A stretch of 64,000 nt of DNA from Chromohalobacter sp. 11-W (GCF_029889905.1 NZ_JARANZ010000002.1:124001-188000), one strand, 5' to 3'. Numbered from the stretch's first letter, positions 36,068 to 44,451 are shown. Program-made: numbers and translations. The notes: generated by a model not told the origin, from the sequence alone.

Positions 36068-37231
36068 ATGTCAGTGATCAATACGAACATCACGGCCATG
36101 ATCGGCCAGCAGAACCTGAGCCAGTCACAGAACGCGCTGTCCACCTCCATGGAGCGTCTGTCTTCAGGCCTGCGCATCAACAGCGCCGCCGACGATGCTG
36201 CCGGTCAGGCCATCGCCAACCGCATGAGCAGCCAGATCAACGGCCTCAGCCAGGCACAGAGCAACGCCAACGACGGTATCTCCGTCGCCCAGACCACCGA
36301 AGGCGCCCTGAACCAGGTCAACGACAACCTTCAGCGCGTGCGTGAACTGACCGTTCAAGCCGAAAACGGCACCAACAGCCAGGAAGATTTGAACTCCATT
36401 CAGGACGAAATCAATCAGCGCCTGAGCGAAATCGATCGCATCTCCGAGGAGACCAGCTTCAATGGCGTCGACGTCCTCGCCAGCGATCAGGAACTGTCCA
36501 TTCAGGTGGGTTCTGAAGATGGCCAGACCATCAGCATGAACCTGCAAGAAATCAGCTCCGAGACGCTGGGGCTGGGTGACTTCAACGTCAATGCTGTTGC
36601 TGCAACTGCCGGTGGACAAACCCTCGCGGCGGGCGACACCATTACCGTTGATGGTACTGAATTCACCGCTAGTGCTTCGCCATCCACTGCATCTGGCGCT
36701 ACGGAAGTTGGTACCGGCGCCATTGGTATTGCTGCGGACGTTACTGGTACACCAGTTGAGAATGGAACTAACTCAATCGTCAGCGATGCAGATGGCAATG
36801 CCTACATCAAAAACGAGAATGGCGGCGAAACCAATTACTACGCGGCTGAGCTAACGGCGACGGAAGGTGACGGCTCTAACGCAGCCACAGTTAGCTATAC
36901 CGTAGCGGACGATGCCGAACCCGCTAACTACGTCACAGAAGATGCCTCCACTATCGACGACTCGCCGCTTGCTTCACTCGACTCTGCCATTGGCAAAGTC
37001 GATAGCCAGCGCTCCGAATTGGGTGCCTTGCAGAACCGCTTTGACTCCGCCATCACCAACCTGAGCACCACCGAGACTAACCTCACCTCCGCTCGCTCGC
37101 GCATCGAAGATGCCGACTACGCAGATGAAGTCTCCAACATGACGCGTAACCAGATCCTGCAGCAGGCCGGCACTTCCGTTCTGTCTCAGGCCAACCAGTT
37201 GCCGCAGAACGCCCTGTCACTGCTGGGCTAA
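36068..37231 (+). CDS. fliC: Flagellin FliC
   Basis: 387 aa. The conserved D0/D1 ends are present: SVINTNITAMIGQQNLSQSQ, ALSTSMERLSSGLRINSAAD at the N-terminus and ARSRIEDADYADEVSNMTRN, QQAGTSVLSQANQLPQNALS at the C-terminus. The central 120 residues (about 175-295) are Thr/Ser/Ala-rich and acidic, suited to surface exposure and O-glycosylation. Codon use shifts there towards GCT/ACT/GTT compared with the ends. AGAGGAAGGAA is the ribosome-binding site. A terminator follows at 37270. Confidence 0.97.
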   Translation: MSVINTNITAMIGQQNLSQSQNALSTSMERLSSGLRINSAADDAAGQAIANRMSSQINGLSQAQSNANDGISVAQTTEGALNQVNDNLQRVRELTVQAENGTNSQEDLNSIQDEINQRLSEIDRISEETSFNGVDVLASDQELSIQVGSEDGQTISMNLQEISSETLGLGDFNVNAVAATAGGQTLAAGDTITVDGTEFTASASPSTASGATEVGTGAIGIAADVTGTPVENGTNSIVSDADGNAYIKNENGGETNYYAAELTATEGDGSNAATVSYTVADDAEPANYVTEDASTIDDSPLASLDSAIGKVDSQRSELGALQNRFDSAITNLSTTETNLTSARSRIEDADYADEVSNMTRNQILQQAGTSVLSQANQLPQNALSLLG

Positions 37232-37269
37232 CCACCAGTCCCTAGCGACAGCTTGCGCAGCAACAACGA

Positions 37270-37296
37270 AGCGGGCCCACTCGGGCCCGCTTTTTC
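37270..37296 (+). terminator. Intrinsic terminator of fliC
   Basis: AGCGGGCCC, loop ACTC, GGGCCCGCT followed by a T-tract, 38 bp after the fliC stop. The modification operon therefore probably has its own promoter in 37297-37418; a loose candidate (TTGAGA near 37361, TATAGT near 37381) has a spacer that is too short to be convincing. Confidence 0.92.
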
Positions 37297-37418
37297 AGTT
37301 TTTCAACCTACCCACCACAAAAGCCATAAAAGTCCACTCCCCAGCGAGCTTTTCTCACCTTTGAGATCGCCACAGCACTTTATAGTGATTGCATTAACCA
37401 CCTCATCATGCGATCCCT

Positions 37419-40271
37419 ATGTCCAAAAAACGCAATCGCCGTCACGCAAGCACGAATGACACGCCCACCCTGGCGCAGGCTCGCAAGCAAACCCAGCGTG
37501 CTCCCTCGGACCCTGGTGCCTGGCTAACACTGGGGCAGCTATTGGTCGGGCAGAAAGACTGGCAGAACGCCAGAGAGGCACTTGAACAGGCACAAAGCTT
37601 GCGACCAGACAACGCCGAGCAAAAAGCATGGCTTGGGCATGTCGCATATAAACAAAACCGCACACAAGACGTACTTGATTATTTACATGACGCATTATCG
37701 CAACGCCCGCAGTTAGTGATCGGGCTTGTGACGTTAGCCAAGCTTCATATTGATCGCGGCGAGTTTCAGAAAGGCCTGGAATATGCACAACAGGCCTATG
37801 AGATATCCCCCCAAGACATTCCCACGATAGACACGCTGGCGAGTGCCCTTAGTAATCTCTACCGCTACGAAGAAGCGTTTGACCTTTACTGTCACCTAAC
37901 GAAGCTGGTACCGCAAGATTTCTCGTCTTGGAACAATGCCGGCAACATGCTGAGAGACCTGAGGCGTCTCAATGAGTCTTACACCTATTATGAGCAGGCG
38001 TACAAGGTAAGCCACCACCCTACTCCCTACTCCAACCACCTAACGGCTTTGCACTATGATCCCAACGTAACTCGGGAAGAGCTCATGGCATTTGCCAAAT
38101 CCTGGGAAGCACGCTTCACGCCAGCTAGCCACCTTGTACCATTACGACCAGAACGCCCCAATGCAGCTACTGCCCAAAAATTACGTCTTGGCCTGCTATC
38201 AGACGGCTTTCGCAAGCACCCCGTAGGCAAGATGATTACCCGCTGCTTGGAGTACCTTTCGCAGGGGCAATTCGAGCTTTATTGCTATACCACAAGCGAT
38301 GCAGTCGATGGCACCACTAAGCGTATTCAGCACTGTGCGCAGCATTGGCAGCCCATTCGCCACCTTGGCGACGAGGAATTTGCTCAGCAGGTTCGCGACG
38401 ACGAAATCGACATTCTTATCGACCTCTCGGGCCATAACACGGGGTCGAGAATGCGAGCGATTGCCATGCAGCCGGCACCATTGCTCGTCAAATGGGTTGG
38501 CGGGCTGATCAATACGACAGGTGTGCAAGCTATTGACTACCTGATCAGCGATCATGTCGAGACGCCAGAAGGCGAAGATGGATACTACACCGAGAAGCTC
38601 ATTCGCCTACCGGATGATTACATCGTCTTCGACCCGCCCGAAAAACTGCCTGAATTAAGCGAACTGCCGGCCAAGCAAAACGGCTATATTACCCTGGCGT
38701 GCTTCAACAACCCCACCAAGCTCAATGATGTCACGCTCAAGCACTGGGCGAGCATCATGCATGAGCTGCCCAATGCTCGGTTGTTGCTCAAGGGGCGTCC
38801 TTATACCAGCGAAAGCTTCTGCGAGCGCCTGTATGCCACACTTGAAGCTGAGGGCATCGCTCGCGAGCGGTTGATCCTCGAAGGCCCCGGTAACAATTAT
38901 GAGATGCTGGAAGCCTATAACCGCGCGGATATCTCACTTGACCCCTGGCCTTACTCCGGCGGGCTGACGACGTGTGAATCGTTCATCATGGGCGTACCCG
39001 TGGTGACGCTCCCCGGCCCGACCTTTGCCGGCCGGCATAGCGCCACTCACCTCGTTCATGCCGGCATGCCGGAGCTAGTGGTCAATAGCTGGGAAGAATA
39101 CCGCGCCCGCGTGATCGAGCTTGCCAGCGACCTTGATAGCCTCGGCACCATCCGCCAGCACCTACGCGACGTGCTGTTGCAATCCCCCGTGTGTGACGGC
39201 CCAAGATTCGCCAAACATTTCACCGATGCCATGCGCGCCATCTGGCAGCGTTACTGTGACGATAAGCCCCCCACCGCCCTCACCTTCAACAAGGAGGGCG
39301 AGGCCCGGTTTGAGGATGAATACGCGCCAGTGGAAATCCACTACGCGGAAGCGCCAGAAGAAGATGCCGAGTTTCAATGGCAATTCGAAGGTAAACTCAT
39401 CGCCGTGGACAACGGCGGGCAACTGCTCGAAAGCGAAGTCATACGCCAACTGCTTCAGCGTGACGCGCTCGAACTCATCGCCTTCGATCCCAGCAGCCAA
39501 GCGCCGGATACCTCGCTCAAGCAACACAAGGGGGTGCACTACTATCCCAGCGCCACACTCGGCGACGGCCAGCCGGGGCAACTGCATGCCTGCCTCGACC
39601 CCAAGCTAAGCGCCACTCTGGCGCCTCTGGGGGATGAGTACCAGCCGGAAGCCATTCGCAAAGGCAGCCAGGTACTTACCCAACTACCTCTCAATACCGT
39701 TGCGCTGGATAGTATCCAAGGCCTGCCCGCCATCGACTGGCTGGTACTGGACGACCTGAACGACGCTACCACGATTCTCAACAACAGTACCCAAGCGCTG
39801 AAAGACACCCTGCTGCTCCAGGTGAAGGTCGCCTTTCAGCCCACGCACGAACGCCAACCCAGCCTAGCGGAGCTTCAGCACTGGGCCAGCCGTAACGGCT
39901 TCCGCTTCTACCGACTACACGAGCCTCAGCACCGCAGTCACCTCCCAGAGGATGTGCCGGAAACGCAGCGCCAAGCCACCGAACTGACAAGCGCGGATGC
40001 ACTGCTGCTGCCCAGTCACGCCCGAATGGAAGCGCTTTCTGATAATCAACGGACTCGACTCGCTTTTCTGCTGCATACGGTTTATGGAGTTAAAGATGTG
40101 GCTTATTCAAGCTTGTTAAAAAACAACAGCACAAAAGCAAGAAACTACATAGAAGAAGAAGGTCTAGCGAAAAAAAGTCATTTTACGGGAGAACATATCC
40201 CAGATCACAGCCTGGCATCTCCCGACGATACAATTGCTAGCCAAATCGACGAAATCATGAACAACCTGTAG
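37419..40271 (+). CDS. TPR/SPINDLY-type O-glycosyltransferase (GT41) with degenerate FkbM-like C-terminus; probable flagellin glycosyltransferase
   Basis: 950 aa. Residues 1-210 are TPR repeats (GAWLTLGQLLVGQKDWQNAR, IGLVTLAKLHIDRGEFQKGL). Residues about 240-620 are an O-GlcNAc-transferase-like catalytic region: LLSDGFRKHPVGKMI (the His corresponds to the catalytic His of OGT), DILIDLSGHNTGSRM, LACFNNPTKLND, DPWPYSGGLTTCESFIMGVP and GRHSATHL. Residues about 650-900 resemble an FkbM methyltransferase (AVDNGGQLLESEVIRQLL, LIAFDPSSQ, LHACLDPKLSATLAPL, VKVAFQPTHERQPSLAEL), but the SAM-binding GG-loop and the DVxG catalytic block are altered. It is directly downstream of fliC and first of a four-gene operon. 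The sugar donor is unknown. Confidence 0.85.
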   Translation: MSKKRNRRHASTNDTPTLAQARKQTQRAPSDPGAWLTLGQLLVGQKDWQNAREALEQAQSLRPDNAEQKAWLGHVAYKQNRTQDVLDYLHDALSQRPQLVIGLVTLAKLHIDRGEFQKGLEYAQQAYEISPQDIPTIDTLASALSNLYRYEEAFDLYCHLTKLVPQDFSSWNNAGNMLRDLRRLNESYTYYEQAYKVSHHPTPYSNHLTALHYDPNVTREELMAFAKSWEARFTPASHLVPLRPERPNAATAQKLRLGLLSDGFRKHPVGKMITRCLEYLSQGQFELYCYTTSDAVDGTTKRIQHCAQHWQPIRHLGDEEFAQQVRDDEIDILIDLSGHNTGSRMRAIAMQPAPLLVKWVGGLINTTGVQAIDYLISDHVETPEGEDGYYTEKLIRLPDDYIVFDPPEKLPELSELPAKQNGYITLACFNNPTKLNDVTLKHWASIMHELPNARLLLKGRPYTSESFCERLYATLEAEGIARERLILEGPGNNYEMLEAYNRADISLDPWPYSGGLTTCESFIMGVPVVTLPGPTFAGRHSATHLVHAGMPELVVNSWEEYRARVIELASDLDSLGTIRQHLRDVLLQSPVCDGPRFAKHFTDAMRAIWQRYCDDKPPTALTFNKEGEARFEDEYAPVEIHYAEAPEEDAEFQWQFEGKLIAVDNGGQLLESEVIRQLLQRDALELIAFDPSSQAPDTSLKQHKGVHYYPSATLGDGQPGQLHACLDPKLSATLAPLGDEYQPEAIRKGSQVLTQLPLNTVALDSIQGLPAIDWLVLDDLNDATTILNNSTQALKDTLLLQVKVAFQPTHERQPSLAELQHWASRNGFRFYRLHEPQHRSHLPEDVPETQRQATELTSADALLLPSHARMEALSDNQRTRLAFLLHTVYGVKDVAYSSLLKNNSTKARNYIEEEGLAKKSHFTGEHIPDHSLASPDDTIASQIDEIMNNL

Positions 40272-40286
40272 AGCCATTGAGACATT

Positions 40287-40859
40287 ATGCTACCGCCTAT
40301 TAATGATCAGCCAGAAAGCGAAACCCCAACACCCAACTCGGCTACGAGTCATAGCAAGGAAGAAACTGAAAGTCAGTTTCTATCGCTTTTAAAGACCGTA
40401 AAGAAGAAAGAGCTCGCAGCTTTAGCAAAAATTTTGATGCCCTACTTAGCAGAGGCTGAAATGCGCCAATTACGCATTTGGGGAGACAAAAGCAAACTTC
40501 ACTTAGACCGCGCCACGATCTCTGTCAATGACCTGCTTGCCAACACCCGCTCTGGACATATAACGATTGAGGAAGAATGCTTTTTTGGTCATCGCTGCAT
40601 GCTGCTTACCGGTACTCACGACTATTCAAAAACCGGTCATGAACGTCTAACGGCAGTCCCCGATAGTGGCCGAGATATAGTTATAAAAAGAGGGGCTTGG
40701 CTCGGCTCTGGTGTTACTGTCTTGGGACCAGCAATCATTGGTGAAAACGCTGTTGTAGCTGCCGGAAGTTTGGTTACAAGCGATGTACCACCAAATACTA
40801 TTGTTGCCGGACGTCCTGCTCACCCCGTGAAGAATATTGACGGCACGCCTTATGAATAA
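40287..40859 (+). CDS. Hexapeptide-repeat (LbH) O-acyltransferase
   Basis: 190 aa. A helical N-terminal part of about 80 residues precedes a left-handed beta-helix: ITIEEECFFGHRCMLLTGTH, IVIKRGAWLGSGVTVLGPAI, IGENAVVAAGSLVTSDVPPN, IVAGRPAHPVK. The His in GTHDY is the expected acetyl-transfer base of the LacA/maltose-acetyltransferase group. It likely O-acetylates a sugar, presumably of the flagellin glycan given the operon. 15 nt separate it from the GT41 gene and it overlaps the sulfotransferase by 8 nt. Confidence 0.82.
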   Translation: MLPPINDQPESETPTPNSATSHSKEETESQFLSLLKTVKKKELAALAKILMPYLAEAEMRQLRIWGDKSKLHLDRATISVNDLLANTRSGHITIEEECFFGHRCMLLTGTHDYSKTGHERLTAVPDSGRDIVIKRGAWLGSGVTVLGPAIIGENAVVAAGSLVTSDVPPNTIVAGRPAHPVKNIDGTPYE

Positions 40860-41679
40860 ACCAACGAAAAACCTCATCTTCACTGTCACACATGGTAGAA
40901 CAGGCACTACCATGCTAACTGAAGCTTTCAGCATCTTCGCAGACACATGCTCAGTTCACGAACCGGAGCCTAACTATGCGACGGCACTTCCTAGAGTAAA
41001 AGAAAATCCTAGGTATGCGCTATATTTCCTGGACAAAAAACTCAAAGAAATTGAACATACAACTTCTTCAAATTATGTTGAGACAAGCAATGTTTTTGGG
41101 AAGGGATTCCTCCTCCCGCTATTGAGACAGGGAATATTTCCTAACCTCATATTCCTTAATCGCGACTTCAGGGAGACAGCAAAGAGCCTCTACAAGCGAG
41201 GTAGCACTCCCATGCGCACCAAGCGCGGCGCTCACTTTTCAGCCGATCCGAGGGTGCCTGGTAGCCTGCCTATTTTTTCACCCGACACTCTTACGGACTA
41301 CCAACTCTGCTACTGGGGAGTACTAGATTCCTATTTTAGACAGATTGAAGCAAAAAAAATATACGACCAAGAGGGCAAAAGATACCACTGGGCCACAGCA
41401 GACGACTTTCATGACTTTGATTTTACAATATCGATTGGCAGTCATTTTGGCTTGCAGGTTGAAAACCAGGACTCCGCCAGAGCCGCGCACTCTGAAATAG
41501 CTTCCAAACATCATAACCCAAACCCTCAGGAGAGAAAAATTCACCAAACCAGCCTTCTGAAGGAGGAACTTGAGGTGATCGACAGAGTGGCTTTTTTCAA
41601 CCCTCCTTTCATAGATGAAGTCTTGTCTTCTAGCTTTATTTCCAGCGAAATAACATCAGAGATTGCCAATTTAAAATAA
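40852..41679 (+). CDS. P-loop sulfotransferase-like protein
   Basis: 275 aa from the ATG at 40852, which overlaps the previous stop. The 5'-phosphosulfate loop HGRTGTTML (14-22) and a 3'-phosphate-binding segment (NLIFLNRDFRETAKSLYKRG) are in the right order for PAPS-dependent carbohydrate sulfotransferases. A WG..D..FRQIEA region and a C-terminal charged helix follow. Codons are AT-rich compared with cysC downstream. It is probably not a Stf0 or heparan-type enzyme in the strict sense; the acceptor is inferred to be the flagellin glycan from position. Confidence 0.7.
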   Translation: MNKPTKNLIFTVTHGRTGTTMLTEAFSIFADTCSVHEPEPNYATALPRVKENPRYALYFLDKKLKEIEHTTSSNYVETSNVFGKGFLLPLLRQGIFPNLIFLNRDFRETAKSLYKRGSTPMRTKRGAHFSADPRVPGSLPIFSPDTLTDYQLCYWGVLDSYFRQIEAKKIYDQEGKRYHWATADDFHDFDFTISIGSHFGLQVENQDSARAAHSEIASKHHNPNPQERKIHQTSLLKEELEVIDRVAFFNPPFIDEVLSSSFISSEITSEIANLK

Positions 41680-41701
41680 CCAATAAAACAGGTATTCCGG
41701 C

Positions 41702-42301
41702 ATGACAAACATGCCAGTTTGGCACACACACAAAACCCACCGCGCCCACCGTGAGCGACTCAACGGTCACAGAGCGTGTCTGCTTTGGTTCACGGGGCTA
41801 AGCGGTTCGGGAAAATCCACCATCGCCGGCCTGGTGGAAGAAAAACTGCATACCATGGGTAAGCGCACGTATCTGCTTGATGGCGACAACGTGCGCCATG
41901 GTTTGAACCAGGACCTCGGTTTTTCCGACCAGGACAGAGTCGAGAACATTCGCCGCATCGGTGAAATGTCATGGCTGTTCGTCGATGCGGGCATGATCAC
42001 GCTGGCGGCCTTCATCTCCCCCTTTCGTGTCGACCGCGATGCCGTGCGGGAGCGAATGGAGGCAGGCGACTTCGTCGAAGTATTCATCGATACCCCGCTT
42101 GCCACCTGTGAGCAGCGTGATCCCAAAGGCCTGTATCGGCGCGCACGTGAAGGAGAAATCAAGGACTTTACGGGGATCGACTCCCCCTATGAGCCACCCG
42201 AGGCGCCCGAGCTGCATATCGTGAATGATGGCATCGCACCGGAAGAGGCAGCAGCACAGGTCATCCGCCACTTGCAAGCCAATGGCTACCTCGGTCAGTA
42301 A
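41702..42301 (+). CDS. cysC: Adenylyl-sulfate kinase CysC
   Basis: 199 aa. P-loop GLSGSGKST (32-40), [38 protein letters not shown] and [20 protein letters not shown] are diagnostic. It phosphorylates APS to PAPS, the sulfate donor for sulfotransferases. It is 22 nt after the sulfotransferase gene, not next to cysDN, so it looks dedicated to local sulfation rather than sulfate assimilation. Its GC-rich codon use differs from the AT-rich gene before it. Confidence 0.95.
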   Translation: MTNMPVWHTHKTHRAHRERLNGHRACLLWFTGLSGSGKSTIAGLVEEKLHTMGKRTYLLDGDNVRHGLNQDLGFSDQDRVENIRRIGEMSWLFVDAGMITLAAFISPFRVDRDAVRERMEAGDFVEVFIDTPLATCEQRDPKGLYRRAREGEIKDFTGIDSPYEPPEAPELHIVNDGIAPEEAAAQVIRHLQANGYLGQ

Positions 42302-42454
42302 AACGTTCAGACTTGTCATGAGACGAGCCCGACAAGCTCAGGAAGTACATTCAAACCTATTCTTCCATCTCCTGAATTCAAGTTTTCAGGCCCCCTGCCG
42401 ATTAGGGGTATAAGGCAGCAGCCTAATATCTCATGAACCCATGATGTGATGCTT

Positions 42455-43462
42455 ATGAATGATAGCTCTCCAAAAAACGATGCTCCGTTGTCCGCTACAC
42501 TACGAAACGCCACACACCTGCTTTTTATCGCGGCATCCATGGGAGTTTTGACTGCATGTCACATGCTTTTCTTTGGTATCAGCGATATGATAGCTCTGTT
42601 CCTTTTTATCGTTACAGTCTATTTGATATTCCGCTCGGTACTCGAATTGCGTATGGGTAGTCGAAAAGCAATGAGTGTGTACTTCAAAAAAGATTCTTTT
42701 TTCACATCATATCTTTCGCAAGATAAGGCATGGAGTCAGTTAATTTTTTCTATAATTATTGCTGCGTTTCTATCACTAGCATTCATGGTGGTATTAAAAG
42801 GTATGTCTCTGTCGCATGGATTTTTGTCAATGCTAATCATAGTTGGCATTGCAAGCCTTTTCATTCGAGCTATCAACTTCAGCACTATCAAGGAAACCGT
42901 TGGTGAAAACACCACGGGCACCGTCTCACGCCATGCCATATCGATTATTTCCACCGTCATGACAGCATTTTGGCTTAACTTACTCCTCTCCATGATTCTA
43001 AGTGCTCATGATCTATTTACATTTCTCAGCAGCAGCATCGATTTCTCATCTTTCATAAATTATGCCGAGACTCGTTCTATCGACAAGACTATCGATAACG
43101 AGGCGTCAAGATTCTTCGTCAACCTTTACGTCATCATCAACGCTTTCAAGATTGCCATGGCCAATGAGATCATGACCGCGCTCGATATAAGCTACCAAGA
43201 AAAAGCTCAATACTTCTATATTTTTTATCTCTCCACGCTTGTCATGAACATGGTAAAATTATTCGGCTTCTCACTCACTTTAATATTCATACAAAAAACC
43301 TTTGAAGAACATATCGTACCTATTATTTTAGCAGCATGGCGAAAAACACAACCACTTCGTCAAAAGTTTTCCAAAATACCACCTAATAAAACTGGCAATT
43401 TTATTAGAAAGGCAAAACACCTTAACAAGAAAAGAGGGCAGGGAGAAAAACATGAATACTAA
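42455..43462 (+). CDS. Unrecognised multi-pass membrane protein, AT-rich
   Basis: 335 aa with six or seven hydrophobic helices (THLLFIAASMGVLTACHMLF, IALFLFIVTVYLIFRSVLEL, LIFSIIIAAFLSLAFMVVLK, MLIIVGIASLFIRAI, IISTVMTAFWLNLLLSMIL, FYIFYLSTLVMNMVKLFGFS). The C-terminal tail is strongly basic and cytoplasmic-looking. I recognise no family. The base composition is clearly lower in GC than the rest of the window, suggesting horizontal origin. It overlaps the small lipoprotein gene by 11 nt. The start could also be at 42446 or 42449. Confidence 0.75.
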   Translation: MNDSSPKNDAPLSATLRNATHLLFIAASMGVLTACHMLFFGISDMIALFLFIVTVYLIFRSVLELRMGSRKAMSVYFKKDSFFTSYLSQDKAWSQLIFSIIIAAFLSLAFMVVLKGMSLSHGFLSMLIIVGIASLFIRAINFSTIKETVGENTTGTVSRHAISIISTVMTAFWLNLLLSMILSAHDLFTFLSSSIDFSSFINYAETRSIDKTIDNEASRFFVNLYVIINAFKIAMANEIMTALDISYQEKAQYFYIFYLSTLVMNMVKLFGFSLTLIFIQKTFEEHIVPIILAAWRKTQPLRQKFSKIPPNKTGNFIRKAKHLNKKRGQGEKHEY

Positions 43463-43679
43463 AAAATATTTTCTACTACCAAAACTCATAGTAGCCATCT
43501 TTTCAATGCTCGTATTGACAGGATGTGACTACGGCAAAAAAATAGAAGACCTTCAGGAAAAAACAAAAGCACTCGAAAAAAAAGTTAACAAGCTCGAAAC
43601 CCAATATCATAAAATGAAATCAGTTTACACTGATCGGCAAAAAGCCAATTCAGAAAAGGTACAAGATATGCTTCGGTGA
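43452..43679 (+). CDS. Small coiled-coil lipoprotein
   Basis: 75 aa. A type-II signal peptide (LIVAIFSMLVLTGC, lipobox LTGC) is followed by a Lys/Glu heptad coiled coil (IEDLQEKTKALEKKVNKLET). It resembles Lpp-like lipoproteins in layout only. GGGAG lies 6 nt before the ATG, and the start is inside the upstream membrane-protein gene, so the two probably work together. Immediately after the stop, a shifted frame stays open for 49 more codons in GC-rich DNA (see the next entry). Confidence 0.7.
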   Translation: MNTKKYFLLPKLIVAIFSMLVLTGCDYGKKIEDLQEKTKALEKKVNKLETQYHKMKSVYTDRQKANSEKVQDMLR

Positions 43680-43890
43680 CCCTCCAGCGCTCAAGGGTGG
43701 GGATAAACTACAGCATAATAAGCGGCATTCCACCAAACGCACCTATGACAGCCAGTACGACGCTTATGCTGTCTTCAGCAAGATGCTCGAGAACGGTAAC
43801 CCACCGGATAGCTGGGATGACTTGTAGCAAGCAGCCAGCGGTGATGGCGAACGCATCCAAACGCTGTTGGGCTCGAACGCGTCACGATAA
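43678..43890 (+). pseudogene. Unidentified coding remnant downstream of the lipoprotein gene
   Basis: In the frame of GAC at 43678 there is a protein-like reading (GDPPALKGGDKLQHNKRHS, TYDSQYDAYAVFSKMLENGN, PPDSWDDL) to a TAG at 43825-43827, and then a continuation QAASGDGERIQTLLGSNASR to a TAA at 43888-43890. There is no start codon context. Either a frameshifted original end of the lipoprotein gene or the tail of a deleted gene. The family is not recognised. Confidence 0.4.
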
Positions 43891-43906
43891 AGGGTGGCTA
43901 AAACCA

Positions 43907-43928
43907 TCGGGAACAAGCTCTCTCCCAC
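43907..43928. repeat. REP-like sequence, copy 1
   Basis: ATCGGGAACAAGCTCTCTCC followed by CAC: an imperfect palindrome around GGGAACAAG. It closely matches the copy at 44309-44331 in the same orientation. Read on the minus strand it starts GTGGGAG, as many Pseudomonas-type REP sequences do. Confidence 0.55.
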
Positions 43929-43969
43929 CCTGGATTCATAGAATAATCCCATCACCTCAGGCCGCATGG

Positions 43970-44146
43970 CTACGCAACAAAGGCCATGCGCCCTGCTTGG
44001 ATGCGTCCAAAAACAATTTCCACGATAGAGCCGTCTTCCGCATAACTGACATGGGTATTCCAATTCTGCGAGATTTCCTTAGCAATGGCCTTATCAGAAA
44101 GATGCACAACCAGGATATCGTCAGCTTCATCGTACGTAGTGCGCAT
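43970..44146 (-). CDS. DUF2283 domain protein
   Basis: 58 aa from the ATG at 44146. The DUF2283 pattern is clear: MRTTYDEADDILVVHLSDKA, VSYAEDGSIVEIVF. The last residues (GRIQAGRMAFVA) do not look like the family, so the 3' end may be replaced. GGGAGG lies 7 nt upstream. It is coupled to a DUF4258-like remnant, a pairing often seen in TA-like loci. Confidence 0.65.
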   Translation of the reverse strand: MRTTYDEADDILVVHLSDKAIAKEISQNWNTHVSYAEDGSIVEIVFGRIQAGRMAFVA

Positions 44147-44148
44147 AG

Positions 44149-44289
44149 TCATTCCTCCCACTGAAAATGATGCATGACGGTTTTGACGACCAGTCGGTCT
44201 TCAAGTACCACGGCGACGCATACCAAGTTGTCGTTGCGCCCTTCCATCGCCTTGGTGATCCATAGCCGCGCATTACGAATGCCAGCAAT
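44149..44289 (-). pseudogene. C-terminal remnant of a DUF4258-like gene
   Basis: The open stretch reads IAGIRNARLWITKAMEGRND, NLVCVAVVLEDRLVVKTVMH, HFQWEE, then TGA. This fits the C-terminal strands of DUF4258-type putative toxins that precede DUF2283 partners. An in-frame TAA at 44290-44292, about 15 bp before a REP-like sequence, closes it upstream, so the N-terminal half is missing. Confidence 0.4.
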
Positions 44290-44308
44290 TTACCTCCTGC
44301 CCAAGCCC

Positions 44309-44331
44309 GTCGGGAACAAGTTCCCTCCCAC
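44309..44331. repeat. REP-like sequence, copy 2
   Basis: GTCGGGAACAAGTTCCCTCC then CAC, with the perfect palindrome GGGAACAAGTTCCC inside. It lies exactly between two truncated antitoxin/toxin-like fragments. Confidence 0.6.
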
Positions 44332-44451
44332 AAAAGCCGTACTCGGCTAGCATTTCTCGATGAATGAGACTCTGACATGGGAGATCTTTTTCCTCGGCAA
44401 GCTTCTTAAAATACGCAACGGTATCTTCATCTTGAAGCATGACGATGTGGT
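44318..44451 (-). pseudogene. Remnant of a CopG/BrnA-like antitoxin gene
   Basis: Directly after the mazF stop, the minus strand reads HIVMLQDEDTVAYFKKLAEE then KDLPCQSLIHREMLAEYG before running into the REP-like sequence. The core DEDTVAYFKKLAEE..LP.QSLI matches the ribbon-helix-helix end of CopG/BrnA antitoxins. The ATG would be at 44440. No toxin partner is nearby. Confidence 0.45.

Noticed and set aside
43676-44164. 162-codon plus-strand frame after the lipoprotein gene
   Set aside because: Opposite to the DUF2283 gene in its second half and without a plausible start; the protein-like reading in this region is in a different frame.
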